Shown here: positions 23,454 to 36,291 of the stretch, piece by piece
Layout of the letters: every line of letters begins with the position of its first letter
Position numbering within the stretch: position 1 is the first letter of the stretch
Source: Diprion similis
Taxonomy: Eukaryota > Arthropoda > Insecta > Hymenoptera > Diprionidae
DNA length: 64,000 nt
Assembly: GCF_021155765.1 (NCBI RefSeq)
Contig: NC_060111.1
Span: 5,039,481 to 5,103,480 of the forward strand
Direction of reading: 5' to 3'
Notes under the pieces: generated by a model
Told to the model about the DNA's origin: nothing
Database searches by the model: none
The model's input: only the letters and a program-made list of their open reading frames with translations
Translations under genes and position numbers: made by a program

Positions 23454-26400
23454 CCAACAAATTATCAGAAACAGGGTTGTGCCAACGCCAAAATATAACG
23501 TTTGATAACAGCTTGCCTGAGCGGGTTCCTATAGTGCGCTCCTATGGTGTCTGCTGCAATACACAGGTGCTGCAACCACACAACACGCTGACTTATTGCG
23601 CTCTCTACCGAAAACTTTATTTCAATGCCTGTCCCAGATTAGGTGGATATTTAATTGTTTTGTTTCTTAAATCATATTATTTTCAAAACTGGGATAAGAG
23701 CATTATTTTTGTATTTCGAAGCAGTATCGCATCACCTTATAGCAAACTAATGCCAAGCTTAACTTGCCTAAACTTAATTTGAGCTCTTGGCGTTCATAAT
23801 TTGACATCTAATGACCGAGTACCATGACGCGGTACAGTGCATAAGGTGCATGTGGTATAGAAATATTGATAAAACATAGAAAATAATCACACAGAATCAT
23901 GCATATTGTACAGTCTATGATCCTCGGTCACTTCCTTCTAAGGTGCAGAGCATAGCGTTCATACAAAGCTTCTAGGGCACTAAAATTGAGTGAAAATAAA
24001 TAAACATTTTATTGCATCCGCAATAATGGTATTGCGTTTAAAGAATTATTAAAACAAGGCTTTGTTATTGACATTGACGACGAAGGGAAGTAAATAAAAA
24101 CACCTGCCCACCGCAGAGCTTAAACTGTATACATAGAGGCTGCTCTTTAAACGTTTCAATAAAGACGACGAGTTGAAAACGTTCCATATCTCGCAAAGTT
24201 TTTTTTTTTCACTTTCTGCCGCAATGAAGCAAAGAACGATTTGTTTTCTTTGGACAGATATGAAAATGTGACGGAATAAATTTTCAGAAAACCAATGAAT
24301 TAGATTTCACTGTCGAAGATTTAAATGACATGTAAAAATTGAGACAAGAGTGCGCAAAAAGGGCTTTTGGTCACATAGAAACTTCTGGAACCCTGCGCTC
24401 TGCATTCTGCAGTGTTACGCCACAATCAATTACCCGAGCTTGAGAGCCTGGCCGCCAGCGCGGAGGCCCTCTTCGCCCAGCAGGGTGACTTGCTCTTCCT
24501 CGCGGCTCGGGTCTGCCATCTGCGACACGACACCTCCGTGCTCAGCCTGGCAACAGACACGTATCACCCCTCCTCATGCCCTGTCTCCCCACAATGTTAT
24601 CTTTGTTTCGTTTCTTTTTTTCCCCTCAAACTTGGGGATGTGGAAGACTCGTTCGAGTTACAATAGTGTGCGTAATATTGCCCTTGCATCGGGCTGAAGA
24701 TAAGGACTTGGATAGGAGGAATTTCATATACCTTCATAGCATTAGGAACGACGAAGCACTTGAATTATGCAACGGCCAACTTTTCTCTTACCTCGATACT
24801 TTTTTGGTACCAAAAAACAAGTTTGGCTAATTTTTATTAACGTTCTGTTACTAATTCTATGAAGTAGAGTACATCAACTTGCTAATAATATGTACAGTGC
24901 TAATACAGTAAGTAAGACGATGCAGGTTTATCATAGTAAGCGACGATTTCTAGTGTGCAAAAAAAAAAAAGAAATATCAAATTGAAAATATAGCAATCAC
25001 TACACAACAGGATAAATCCTATCTTTGTCACTTTTTCCAGTCACTCAAGCATCGATTCTGAATAAAACTATTAGCATCGTTAGCTCGTCTACAAAAATTT
25101 CAATCTGGTTAGTCGAATAATTGACAATTTATATTCGGCAAGTAAAACTGTAAAACGACAAATAAATGCCAAAGTTTACCACCCATATTGTAATGTAAAT
25201 GTAAAATGCCACTGAAGTAGCCAAAGCCTTAAAATAATATGACCCTGCGGAAATGAACACGTTCACGGATTTGTTCGTTGATGCAAAATTATAATTTACT
25301 GCAAAACGGATGGAAGATTGTTGACTGGAATTAAAAAGCACCTGATTGCTGTTCAAAACCTAATTCTTTGACACTTATTGAACATAATAACTGCATCAGG
25401 TATTCCAACAAAGGAATGAAACACAGTGATGACCGATTCTCGTAGTAAGATTGGTCTATAAAGTGAAGAAAAAAGAGTAAACACAGGTCTAATCGGAGCA
25501 GAAAATAAATTACATAAGTAACTCATTATTATAAGTAATGCATATGAGTAGTTTGGGGGCCATCGTTTAATGTGAACAAATTTAATGCTACTGGATAAAT
25601 TATCATACTCATACGTGTGGTATTACTCATACCTATTACTCATAATGAATGACGGAAAACTGTATTTCTTGATAAGCGTTTCACACACTTGACAAAGTAG
25701 ACAAACATCTTTATATAAATTACTCGTACTAAGTTGTAAAAAATATATTGTAATATCAAAATACGAAATTGAAACGTTGAAAAGTGAGATAAAAATATCT
25801 CTAAATTTTCGTAATATAAATTTACGAACAATTTGAACCAAAAAATGAAATATTCATGTATAACAGATAAAACCTTGAAAGTTCATAAGTTCACAATTAG
25901 AATGTGTTAATTTGATTACGTAAAAAAATTGTTTTCATGACAAAATTGTGGATATTTATGTGAATAGAATGAAATTATTATCTACGATTGCAGATGGTGA
26001 GTGCAGAAATATGAAATAAAAATAAATCTTTAGCGCTTGAATGACAAAATTAGGAAAGAATTAACAGGACCAATTCATGCTACGGCTTGTGACACGTTCG
26101 TGCATAGTTAGCGCTCGCTTGCTGTATGTAATGTAAGTGATAATTCAGTTTACTAATAAGCAACATGGTTTTGTACCAAACTGATAAGATAAATCAATAC
26201 ATAGGTTTACAATACCAGTTAACACTGATCTAAAAATTATCTCCTAAAGTAGGAGGAATTAACTCTATAAACCGGCGATGAGAAATGCCTCCGAAAATGC
26301 AGAGATAGGTAATACGCGTTACTTTTGAGAAGAGATTGAAAAATGTTCAAAGCATGCCTTGTGAAATTGCGGACAAAAAGTTTATAATTTCATACGTAGG

Positions 26401-28613
26401 ATCATGTGGCTAATTGATTTACAAATCTCACGATCATTCACATTTTTCTAATTATTACATGTAAGTAATTCTACTCAATGTCACAACTTGTGATAAGATT
26501 TAACGTTTGGAAAGATAAAAGAGATTCTTTGCTTTCAAAATCGTTAAGTAATAGAAGTAATAATAGAATTTAAAAAGGAAATGCTAAAAGTGTTGAACTG
26601 GTTTGCAGTGTTATTAATTTTGTATTACTAATTCAAATTATAAGCTTAAAATCGATATTTTACCATTGTTACTTCATTCTCTTGCTTTCATACAGCCCAT
26701 CCCAACTTTTTACATTTGCCCATATTAGCCCAAAAATTATCCCACTCGGAAAGCTTGTACGAAAATGTGTCCATTTTTTTACACGTATTACGAGTTACTG
26801 TGTAACATTATTTAAAGGCTTAATGTTTAACGAATGATTTGTGGAAATAAAGATGAATATAATGCATATTTTACGAAATTATAAAGTATCATGCTTTACT
26901 TCCGTGACGTAAGAGTTCTAACAAAGGTAATAATGATTATATTTCATACTCAGTGTCACGACGGAGAAACCTTGATACTATATGACGTAGTAGCATGTGA
27001 CTTAAAGACGAGGTCAAATCACTGCCTACTTTCTACCATGGCTGGCTAAATTTATGCTATGTGTGTACAAATGTGCCCAACTTGTAAGGACGCGGACTAT
27101 TTAGTATGAGATAGAGAAATAAAATATATATACAGATCCATAAGTATGGAGTAAATAATTGACATCGATTGGCGTTGTTCAATCCTAATTGACTCGGACT
27201 AACGGAGTGTGAAAATTTTTAGTTAAAACAATCGTAATAGTTGGTAAAACTGTACACCACTCAATGCCTACAACTGTTAGTAGGTGGCAGAATCGATTTA
27301 TGATTTGAGTTTAATCTCCGAAGATACAAGTATCAAAACGTAATTGATTTTTAGACACTTTAATCTCGACTCTGTTGAAATTGATTTTTATGATTAATAA
27401 TGGATTAAAAAGAGAACCAGGATTTCACAAACGCTGATATATTTCATCTTTTTTTCAACTTTGTTTCTAGATAACATACCACCAGTTATCAACGTATAAA
27501 TTCTTGGTTCGATACGCAGACAACGTTCAATCGATTTCATCATATTTCCAATAGTTTGAATAGCAGGATAAATCGCTAGAACTTGTTCGGTTCCAGTCGT
27601 TACCTACATTCATGACTGCATTGAAATTAAACCCAGATAAAAATCTGCTTTTATCTCATGCTTTAACGATCAACATTCTATAAAAAGCAACGATTATCTT
27701 CTCGATCACACTTCCGGCACACTGACAAAATGACCAATATAATTATAGAGACAAAAGGAAAAAACAGGCAGCGGTTTGTTTCCAGTTTTCAACAAGCCAT
27801 AATACAAGGTTTACCAATAAAATAACGATTCAAGATACGTTCATAGGTTGAAAAACATAACTACAATAAGCCCCACAATCAGACAACTAAAATTTTCTTA
27901 TACGTGCATTTGAATTGGCCGGAACAACAGTGAAACATGTGCAATTTTTCAAACCTTGGAAGTGTTCAGGGTTTACCGGGAGGAAACTTGCGTCGATTAC
28001 AATTCATAATTCGTACCGTTGGTTGTTTTGTCCGGCAAGAAAAATGCCAACCACACAGATGACGATGCGTCGGTATTATTTCTTAATCGGCATTGAGGGT
28101 AACAAGAACAGTACGAACAGACGGGCAAAGGAGTTGTTTGAAGTGTAATAACGGGGAGACAGAGCGTAACAAGTGACTTGTGTCTGTTGCGAGGCTGCAA
28201 CCTTTGTTAGTTGGCAACAATGACACATAAACATCCCTAGAATCACTCAACAAAATAATTAGTAACATTAAACCCAGACAGCGTCACAGGCTTATTCTTT
28301 TTTCGTTTTGTACGTAGTTTTAATTTTTAATTTTTTTTCTTCCAACTAATATCCGTATTAGTCTTCTTTCCATCGAGTAATGCATGATTTTCTTTCATTC
28401 GTGGTAAAGTGATATGGCATTCTGTTAGGATTTGAATAAGCAGAAAAAAATAACTAGCGTCAGGCACTGTGGTGCAAATTTTATAAATATTTCATGCATT
28501 TTGAGATCTCAGATTTTTTTTTTCTTTCATATTTTAATCAGCTACGCAAGGCGCCATCCGTCTACAATTTACAAATGTGTATGTTGAATGGAGATTCTTA
28601 TGAGCAGAAACTG

Positions 28614-28657
<44 letters not shown>

Positions 28658-31057
28658 TAATTAAACAAATATACTTCAATAAAGTATAAAGTTAATTTCA
28701 GATATTTACATCCAGCAGCATACGAGTAGCGGTAAAAGCTAAAAAATTAATTTACAATAATGACTAACCAGGTTTTGTCTTTGAAGAATGAAAAGTTTTT
28801 TCTGTTTAAGTATAAATATGCTTGTGGCTAAATGTTGAATCGAAAAATTGTAGAAGGCTTCGAATTGCTTTCAATTCAAAGATACTGACGCATCGATATT
28901 AACGTTAATTTTCTAAAATGTTATATAATTCACAAACTAAACATCGTGCAAATACATTTTAGTACAATTTGCGAATAAAATGGCTGCGCGAATGATCATT
29001 GGTATAGAAAACCAATGAATAAAAAAATAATCTTCTTTGCCCTTCACCGACTGAAATTAGATTACTTTTCAAGTAATCTGAATAAAAAATTTTCTTAAAA
29101 TAGCTTTGTTACTGATTTTTGGAAACACAAACCAGGTTCCAAAAACAATATCGTTTGTGGATCCCAAAGAATATCTTATTACTACGATTAGTGATTACGG
29201 CTGAAATTGGTAATAGTTTGACTCTAATTTCCTCAGCTATTGTTTAGACAATTTACGTAAGTATTCTTTCACTTGAAAAATAAATATATCTATGACCGAC
29301 TGACGTATTTGATGGAAAATTTTTTATGACGCAGTGTCTTTGCACAAGTTAATAACTCTTGCGAAGTATAATTAGCTGCTTTTGTTTAAAAATATAAGAC
29401 GTCTTGCCTCACACCTGAGCGCAGTTAATGTAGAAACGCTTCTCGTAAAGTAGAAGTCATACGATTTATTAAAAATGTTTAAAACTCTATGTACATAAAA
29501 AAAGAATCAGTCGCTTGAAAGAAAAATAATTTCATTCTTATTTAACTTTCTTTAACAATAACAAAAGCTTTATTACAAATGCCGAGAAATGCATAATCAT
29601 GTAAAAGAATTTTTTTTTTCAACAACCAAAATCAGCCGGTCAAGAATAATATCCATTTCATCGGAGGAGTACATAAACCATATTAATATGTTAAAATCAA
29701 CTTTTCTTTTAAAAAAAAAATTACAAATCCACAGCCATGATATACCCGCCCTTCTTACGTATGTTAATAGAACAGTTAATGATTCGGTACTTAAATCCTT
29801 CCATACCAATTGTTATATAACACAGAACGAACGTAAGAGATGATTTTACAAATCAAGATAACAAAAGTGAAAAAAATTATAATTATCATCGGTATTGAAT
29901 ATACATCCCCTGACAAAAAATAAAAATAGGGAAACGAGTTTCTTACCTCTTCGAAGAAAACCTGAGTCTTTCTCAGTATGTGCTTCAATTCTGTCAGCTC
30001 TAGGAAATTACGCTTGAGAGCTTCGGCGTTTTGGTTTACTTCACGCAGCTCGTTTTCAAGCTTTTCAAAAGTAGCTTCAAGATCTATCATCTCTCTGGGC
30101 TGCGGTGCCTCCGGATTCTCACCGGTATCAAGCATTGGGATTCCATCCTTTTTAATTTCCTTTTCCAAATACCGCAATTTCCTTTCCATTTCATCGCATC
30201 TTCGTACCTCGTTGACAAATTTTCGTTGGAACGCATTGACGTCTGGATTTAACTGCCCAATTACAAAATCAGTGTGAATAAAGTTACTTCTTAAATTATA
30301 AGGCGCAATCAGATTAAACGTTAATCAGAATAAACTTGAAATTCATTTTGCGCTACTGATTCGAATTAAGGAAAGCAGGTCACTCAAGAGAGTGAAATCA
30401 AAGTTGTAACAACGTGATAAACGTGGATGTTTTTATAGGATTCAAACAAGATATTGTATTACCGAGTCATAAGAATATCAACAATTTTAATTCAGGTAGT
30501 GTTTTGTTTTATTACGGTTTACCGAATTTAAAAAAATTCGAATATCACAAAATAACGGTTTTTCCTCGGCATGAATGGTCACGTTAAGTTACTAACTTCA
30601 ATACGATTGCGCAGGAAAGAAATCAGGATGGAATATTTTACGAGAAAACGTTCAAACGATTCTTCGTTCAGAGTCGATTAGTTCCGATAAATAATAATAG
30701 ATCTGTTAGAAGAAACATAACGCATAAAATTGATGTCGGAATTTTCCCCACTCGTCATTCCGCTCTCATACATAATTACCCTGAAATGCCACAGTTGGTG
30801 CAATAAGACGAGGCTAAACCGATCGATAAGGAAGTATGGAAACGGGAAAATGGATATAGCAGAGATTAAAAATATTCGGGTTTATCATATCGCTTAGGAG
30901 GTGTAACGTCGTGTGAATAAAATCAGGAGTTTAAACTCACGTCGCGGAATTGAACGAGGCCCAATTCTCCGAGCTCGGACACGCAGGCATAAGCTGCTTC
31001 GCTTTGGAGGAAGAGCTGACACAAGGTCATCTCCTCGCTCCGAAAAAGGGATCCCAT
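15710..31057 (-). CDS. Vha100-1: V-type proton ATPase 116 kDa subunit a (Vha100-1 type)
   Basis: Membrane V0 subunit a, which carries protons past the c-ring in acidifying organelles and synaptic vesicles. Exons (minus order): 31057-30941, 30252-29947, one alternative exon (24546-24434 or 20673-20573), 18532-18406, 18319-18143, 18001-17789, 17575-16813, 16721-16498, 16411-16195, 16070-15899, 15812-15710. All have GT-AG borders and the phases close, giving 843 or 839 aa. The N-terminus starts [18 protein letters not shown], typical of the family. The cytosolic half has [14 protein letters not shown] and [13 protein letters not shown]. The C-terminal half is multi-membrane and includes [20 protein letters not shown]. 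The essential proton-path arginine is in [14 protein letters not shown] (about residue 743). The acidic EEEED loop before the last helices is also a family feature. The match to Drosophila Vha100-1 is strong throughout. The first intron after the start is short; the alternative-exon introns are very long. Confidence 0.96.
18533..20572 (-). other. Vha100-1 intron
   Basis: About 2 kb between alternative exon B and the FVAGVI exon. AT-rich. I saw no further coding exon or repeat. Confidence 0.6.
20573..20673 (-). CDS. Vha100-1: Vha100-1 alternative exon B
   Basis: 101 nt encoding [20 protein letters not shown] and [14 protein letters not shown], bounded by a CAG acceptor and a GTACGT donor. The phases equal those of exon A (0 in, 2 out), and the protein again runs into LGFVAGVI. 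Drosophila Vha100-1 has a near-identical segment. Including both exons would break the frame downstream (113+101 nt is not a multiple of 3), so they are effectively mutually exclusive. Confidence 0.92.
20674..24433 (-). other. Vha100-1 intron between alternative exons
   Basis: About 3.8 kb of AT-rich sequence. Open frames at 22391-22678 and 23420-23782 have no recognisable protein features. An additional alternative exon cannot be excluded by eye. Confidence 0.6.
24434..24546 (-). CDS. Vha100-1: Vha100-1 alternative exon A
   Basis: 113 nt encoding [25 protein letters not shown] and [11 protein letters not shown]. It is preceded by an AG acceptor and followed by GTAATT. It starts in phase 0 after exon 2 (ending VFFEE) and ends CTC GG, joining T of the next exon to give LGFVAGVI. 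Exon B uses exactly the same phases, so the two can substitute for one another. The sequence is the common isoform segment of insect subunit a. It is strikingly GC-rich compared with the AT-rich intron around it, as expected of a constrained exon. Confidence 0.92.
24547..29946 (-). other. Vha100-1 large intron
   Basis: About 5.4 kb between exon 2 and alternative exon A. AT-rich, with an AT microsatellite at 28616-28654 and a slightly GC-richer patch near 27.9-28.2 kb without recognisable coding content. Confidence 0.6.
28616..28654. repeat. AT dinucleotide microsatellite
   Basis: About 19 uninterrupted AT units inside the large Vha100-1 intron. Confidence 0.95.
30253..30940 (-). other. Vha100-1 first coding intron
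   Basis: About 690 bases between the start exon (ending QFRD) and exon 2 (starting [12 protein letters not shown]). Nothing else seen. Confidence 0.7.
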
Positions 31058-32244
31058 TTTTGCCTTTGTCTAGGAAAAAACTTGCGTCAAAATAACTGCT
31101 GTCACTACAGTGTATCTAGGCTTTCATTACCGGATAAAGAGCTCGGTCCGGATGTTGATTTCGGCTGAAACTCTTCGGCACGATCAAATTATCACCAACG
31201 TAAACCGGGGACTGCCGACTAGTCACTGCTGTGTGTGCTGCACTCCGTTCCGCCCACTGCGGGCTCTCGCTTGCTGATTACTATGAATAGACGACGAAGG
31301 TTGCCGAAGAAAGCCGACTTCAACCGAACGCCGATCGATTATTGATCACGCGCCGCCCCTCCCCGGAAAGCAAGACGAGAAAATTGTAAAGTACGTAACA
31401 ACGAAGTTGGCTAGACATTCATTTATTCGTATTGTTGGAAATCGTAGATATAGGTAAGAATTGGCCGATAGGTATCAACGTTTGCAGGACGTGGTAGAAG
31501 AAAGAAAACTGTTTTATCGGTTGACAGTGCCGGCAGTCGGTACTGATGGAGGTCGGTAAGTCGATGTAACGAACGCAGTACATACGTGTAACGCGGTAAT
31601 ATGACCGTTAGGCGCAAAACGATTTAGTGCATTCTTCTGCAACTCTCACTCACTCTCGGTTGTATAAGACGAAAGATTTCTTACGATTACTATTCGCAGC
31701 TGATACGAATAATCGAAGATGAATCGGTGAATCGTTTCATTTCAGTAGTTTTCGGTTTGAAATTGATAAAAATAATTTAAATCATGCTATCTCTCAAATA
31801 TGAATTATAAAAATTAAATTTAAGGACCTTAGATTGTGCATTGCATGCTAGCTCATTTCACCTGATATTGTAAGCCTTGCTGATTATACCGAGTAATAGT
31901 ATCTTTCTCTCTAATTATCGTTTCTTATCATATTGATCAGGTACTGCACCGTAGGGTAACGTGATTTTCCTCCCTTAAAGTTAACCCTTTTAGCCGATAA
32001 AATATATCATTTATCGCTCTTCCTTTGACTTCGAAGATCACCCTGAATTTTTTCGTCACCCATAGCATTTATAGTCGTGAACATTCGACGAATTTATTTA
32101 AGGGATTTCAATTTCCCAAATTTGCCAATGCCAAAAATGCGGTGCTAGTTATCAATAATTGTAAACTTTATTGGAATATACAACGTTTTCGATGCCTTTA
32201 ATGTACTTTATATGATGATTGGCTCATATCGATACGTTGATAAA
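31058..32244 (-). other. Vha100-1 5-prime region and desaturase 3-prime UTR
   Basis: The first 300 bases upstream of the Vha100-1 start are relatively GC-rich (CGCGCCGCCCCTCCCC near 31348-31363) and probably contain its 5-prime UTR and promoter. The far end belongs to the 3-prime UTR of the desaturase, which carries an AATAAA signal at 32167-32172 on the minus strand. Confidence 0.5.
32167..32172 (-). terminator. Polyadenylation signal of the desaturase gene
   Basis: AATAAA on the minus strand, about 75 bases after the desaturase stop codon. Confidence 0.6.
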
Positions 32245-33818
32245 TTAGGATGATACGTCCGATTTATGACCAATTGTTTGGATAACTTTTTGCACGAGGG
32301 TAGGTGAAGGTTCTCGTAAATCATACGCCCATTCGAGTTTTGAGAATGCACGAATAAATAATGTCGCCAAATTGAATTGCATGTATGGCCATTCAGAACC
32401 CTTGTAGTCCCAGGGGAAGGTGTGGTGATAATTGTGAGACCCTTCGCCGCCTGTTAGCAAAGAAAGTACGATGTTGTCTCTGGGATTTATGACGCTGCAA
32501 CGAATTAATCACATTTCAAAAAGGTTGGATCATTGTCTAATTATATCTATTCAATTTACACGTCTATAGGAGCTATGTTTGAATACTTTCATACCTGTTA
32601 TACGGACGATCGCCCCAAAGATGTGCCACACTGTTACCGCACAATGTGACATGAAGGATCACTAAGTAGCGTATAAAGTATTGAGTCAAAATTGCATGCA
32701 GCAACGTTTCACCCCAAAATATAATGGGTACTGCCACCGGAATCGCGATGCAAAATATGATGTACATTTCGATCACGTACCTGTGATCATAATATTTGGT
32801 AATTTATTTATTTTATCTTGTTATGTCTATACCTATGATGTCTATAAGCATACATGGATTGGAATCGTAGGTATAAACTGAACTAAAGACTTTCTTTTTT
32901 CCGAAATTATGGATAGCGGAAACAATCAGCTAAATTTCGAGATTACTCACTTTTTATTGAACATGACTACTGGGTCCGCGTAGATATCCCTCAAGTCAAC
33001 TTCCCTTCCTCGGCGTAGGCATTCGGGATGTCTTTCGACCAGAACCCATCCAAGGTGGGCAAAAAAGAACCCTCGAGACGCGTTGTGGGGATCTGCATCG
33101 GTATCCGAATACTTGTGGTGGACTCTGTGATCCTTGATCCATTGGAACAGCGAATACTGCGAAGTCAATATTAAACAGTGAAGTCCATTCTATGATTTAC
33201 GCTAAAAATCTGTATGCTACCTACTAGCCCAGCGAACGAGTAAAGGATCAACAGTATGATTCGTAAGTTGAGGTTCGCCTTGTAGGCTCGGTGGCTCCAG
33301 AGACGGTGAGCTCCCGCGGTTATTCCAATGAATGCTAAGTAACAGCTGATCACACCTGTGCAAATTTAAATACATATATTAGTTGAAATAATTGAAAGTA
33401 ATATTCTTCACTTTTCAGTGTTTAGACGTGCGCATTCATAACTTATCAGATAAACGACTATGTTCTCGATTTATTCAGCCGCCCCGTAACATTTAAGCCA
33501 CCCTCTATTCTTGGGGTTCATACTAAGTACACGTATCGTGCATTACGAACTAGAAAATACGGCAGAAAATTTTTCAATATTTCAATTTTTGATCCTACCC
33601 CACAAAACGGTCAACCATTTGACCCGTACAGAAGATAGTCCAAAACCGTATACACTGCAAGCAAACACAAATCCCGCGTGAAGAAAGACTATCACAAAAA
33701 TGTGTGGCCATATTAAATTCTGTCGAATTTCTTCGGACTTTAACGGCTTCACGTCGTTCGATTCAGTAACTATGTTTTCGCGTGATTGCTCCAATGTGTA
33801 ATTCTCCTTGGTAAGCAT
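32245..33818 (-). CDS. Acyl-CoA delta-9-type desaturase
   Basis: ER membrane di-iron enzyme that introduces a cis double bond into fatty acyl-CoA. In insects these serve membrane lipids, cuticular hydrocarbons or pheromones. Exons (minus order): 33818-33599, 33355-33225, 33156-32951, 32780-32595, 32494-32245; 330 aa and phases close. All three histidine boxes are present: HRLWSH (His90, His95), HRVHH (127-131) and HNYHH (268-272). The fourth-class motif GNSVAHLWG is also present. Hydrophobic helices flank the boxes (for example HIFVIVFLHAGFVFACSVY). It is shorter than the usual 350-380 aa, with short tails. Box 3 reads GGEGSHNYHH where most acyl-CoA desaturases have LGEG plus an aromatic residue. 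It is therefore a divergent family member and I give no symbol. Upstream non-coding exons may exist between 33.8 and 36 kb. Confidence 0.93.
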
Positions 33819-36291
33819 GCTGATATATTTTTTTCAAATCACTATAGTTATAATAGACTTATGAAGTTGGTTAAACGTCAGCACGGCGAACCGTAACACA
33901 AGATTAAAAAATTAAGCCTCGTTATTCGGTACCTGTTACAAACAAATAATACCTGAGACCAGCAAAACACTGTTTATATGTGCGCTTTATTGCGCTGTGG
34001 TCAAAAGTTAACGGAAATAAAATAGTTATTCTGCGACCTTATTTCCTATGGATGGTAATACCAGTGTACATTGTAATAAATCGCATCCTTAATTCGCAGA
34101 GGTCATGATGCAAATAAAAATTTCAATGCCAAAATGTCGCTTCATACGATGTGGACTATTACGCTACGGACTTTTTATTCTATTCGACTTTGAACTGATA
34201 TCCACGTGGCTTCTAGACTTTTCATCAAACTTGTCCAATATTCATATAGTCAAAATAAATTTATCCATCTACCTATCTATCATTCCATAGAATCTCAAAA
34301 TTCAGTAAAATCACGTTTTCTTAAATTGTTTGCAGGAACATTTTCAAAGCACATGACTAATGTCTAAAAAAAAAAAAAAGTGAATAATCATAAAAATCGA
34401 AAATTCACTTTGTAAATAGTTTCCCAACGTGTTTTTGAACGCCATGATTTTGGACTATCAAAACATAATCTTAATCGACCTTGTTCCACTTTTACATAAT
34501 TATCTACAATCGTCTGTTGAAATAATCAGCGCCCTAATAAAAATATGCCAAATTTATTTTCACGATCAGTAGCTATTTTGCAATGTTAATTAGGATACCA
34601 ACCTGTCATTCCGTATGGATCAAATAATGGATGAATCCACGGCTCTACGTTTAGATCTATTAAACTTATGATAAATCTTATTGATCGCCCAAACTTTGAT
34701 TTTTCCAGCCGAAGCATTTAACCATCTGACAAATTTTCAAACGTGCAAAAATAATTAACTTACATATATGTATAAGTATTGATTTTTCGACGAAATTATT
34801 CTTTTTATAAATCGCTGAGCTATATCAATTTAATTTAAATAAAGCAGTAGCAAACAAAAACATATAATAAAATTCTGTTTAAAGATCTTACTAGAATTGA
34901 TAAATCTTTTATTTAATATTGAGTCAATTCATATTTCATTATCAAAGATGCATGATTTCGAAGATCATGATATTTATTTTAACAAATTTATTTTTTTTAA
35001 TTATTATTCATCCATCTCATTCAAAGTTTACATTATTACAATAGTTAAAATACGCCTCACTATTGAAATGAAACAAAATAAAGACTATTCTGCTGCGATG
35101 AATAATATATATGTTACTCGTCAGGCGTCTTCTCGCCGAATGTCCCAGATGGTCCCAGATTACTGCCAAAGTGCCAAATACTTCTCACACCCGGCTGATC
35201 TCTCTTAACTCTTAGATCCAACATAGATCTAATTTAACGCGGTAACATTTGAATCTCACAGTTTATAAACAGTTATTTCCGAACTCCGGAAACCAGCGAG
35301 ACTGCTTTTTTAATTAATTGTTATGGTATTAGTAGTAATCAGTACAAGTTTCATGTTTGCAAAAATAACTAACATGAGTTTGTAATTTTCTCTCATCGAT
35401 TCCACTGTCGATTTGTTGAAAAACATCATCAATTGACCTGAAACTACTATAAATAGGGCGTATAGGAATGTAGTACATTTAATACAATCGATATTTATAT
35501 ACTATATCTAGTTAGTTCTTATCAACTTTACTTCGGAACTTGAAACTACTAAACGACAAATTTTCGAGGACGGATTTTTCGTATGCTACCCAATAGAACT
35601 CGGATTCCTTTATTCTAGTTTTCATGAAGAAAACTGCATCTATCGATTGTTGCGAGTTGTAGTACATGGTGTGCCTAGGAGTGCAGCTTCGTTTTCCAAA
35701 AAAGTTTCTTTCTACCGCTGGACTAGAGTTAAGTAACATGTGTACCAACGGTGCCAAAATTCCCTAGATCGGTGGTGATTAATTGTTGTGACGTTGAATC
35801 TGCGTGGGAAAAAAATGAGCGAGACTTTAAATAACTCACACCACGACTACACATGACGGCATTACCGAGCAGGGTAGCGTTAGCCAGAAAAATAATTCCC
35901 TAACAATATAGGGATTTCTTTAGACAGTTGGTACACGTCTCACTAAAGGCTTTGACCTCGAAAAAAGAGGCGTGTCGTAGGAGTTCTAGGCACACAAAAC
36001 GAGAACCGACGCTACGCTCTCTGACTGAGTAAGTTTCAGAATTATTTTCGATGTCGGAAACATGTCGGTAACGTCGGTAACGTATATACCAGCTCGTAAG
36101 TGTTCAACGCCTCTTGCGGGAGTAGATGAAAAATTTTTTTATGACTACGAATTTATTGGTTATACACCGATTCCGAACTTTTGTATTTTCCGTTGTATCG
36201 ACTTTACGGACTATTAAGGGCTAGAAAGTCGATGTAGAATTTTTAAAGTGAATCGGATAAATTTAAAAAAAAACTAGATTTTCCCGCAAGC
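33819..36291. other. Intergenic region between desaturase and BRCC36
   Basis: The desaturase reads left and BRCC36 reads right, so promoters and 5-prime UTR exons of both are expected here. The 81-codon minus-strand open frame at 35512-35757 matches nothing I know. No repeat or RNA gene was recognised. Confidence 0.45.

Noticed and set aside
23420..23782. 120-codon plus-strand open frame in a Vha100-1 intron
   Set aside because: Begins with a lysine run encoded by a poly-A tract and matches nothing known.
35512..35757. 81-codon minus-strand open frame between desaturase and BRCC36
   Set aside because: No recognisable motif, and no splice partners could be found.
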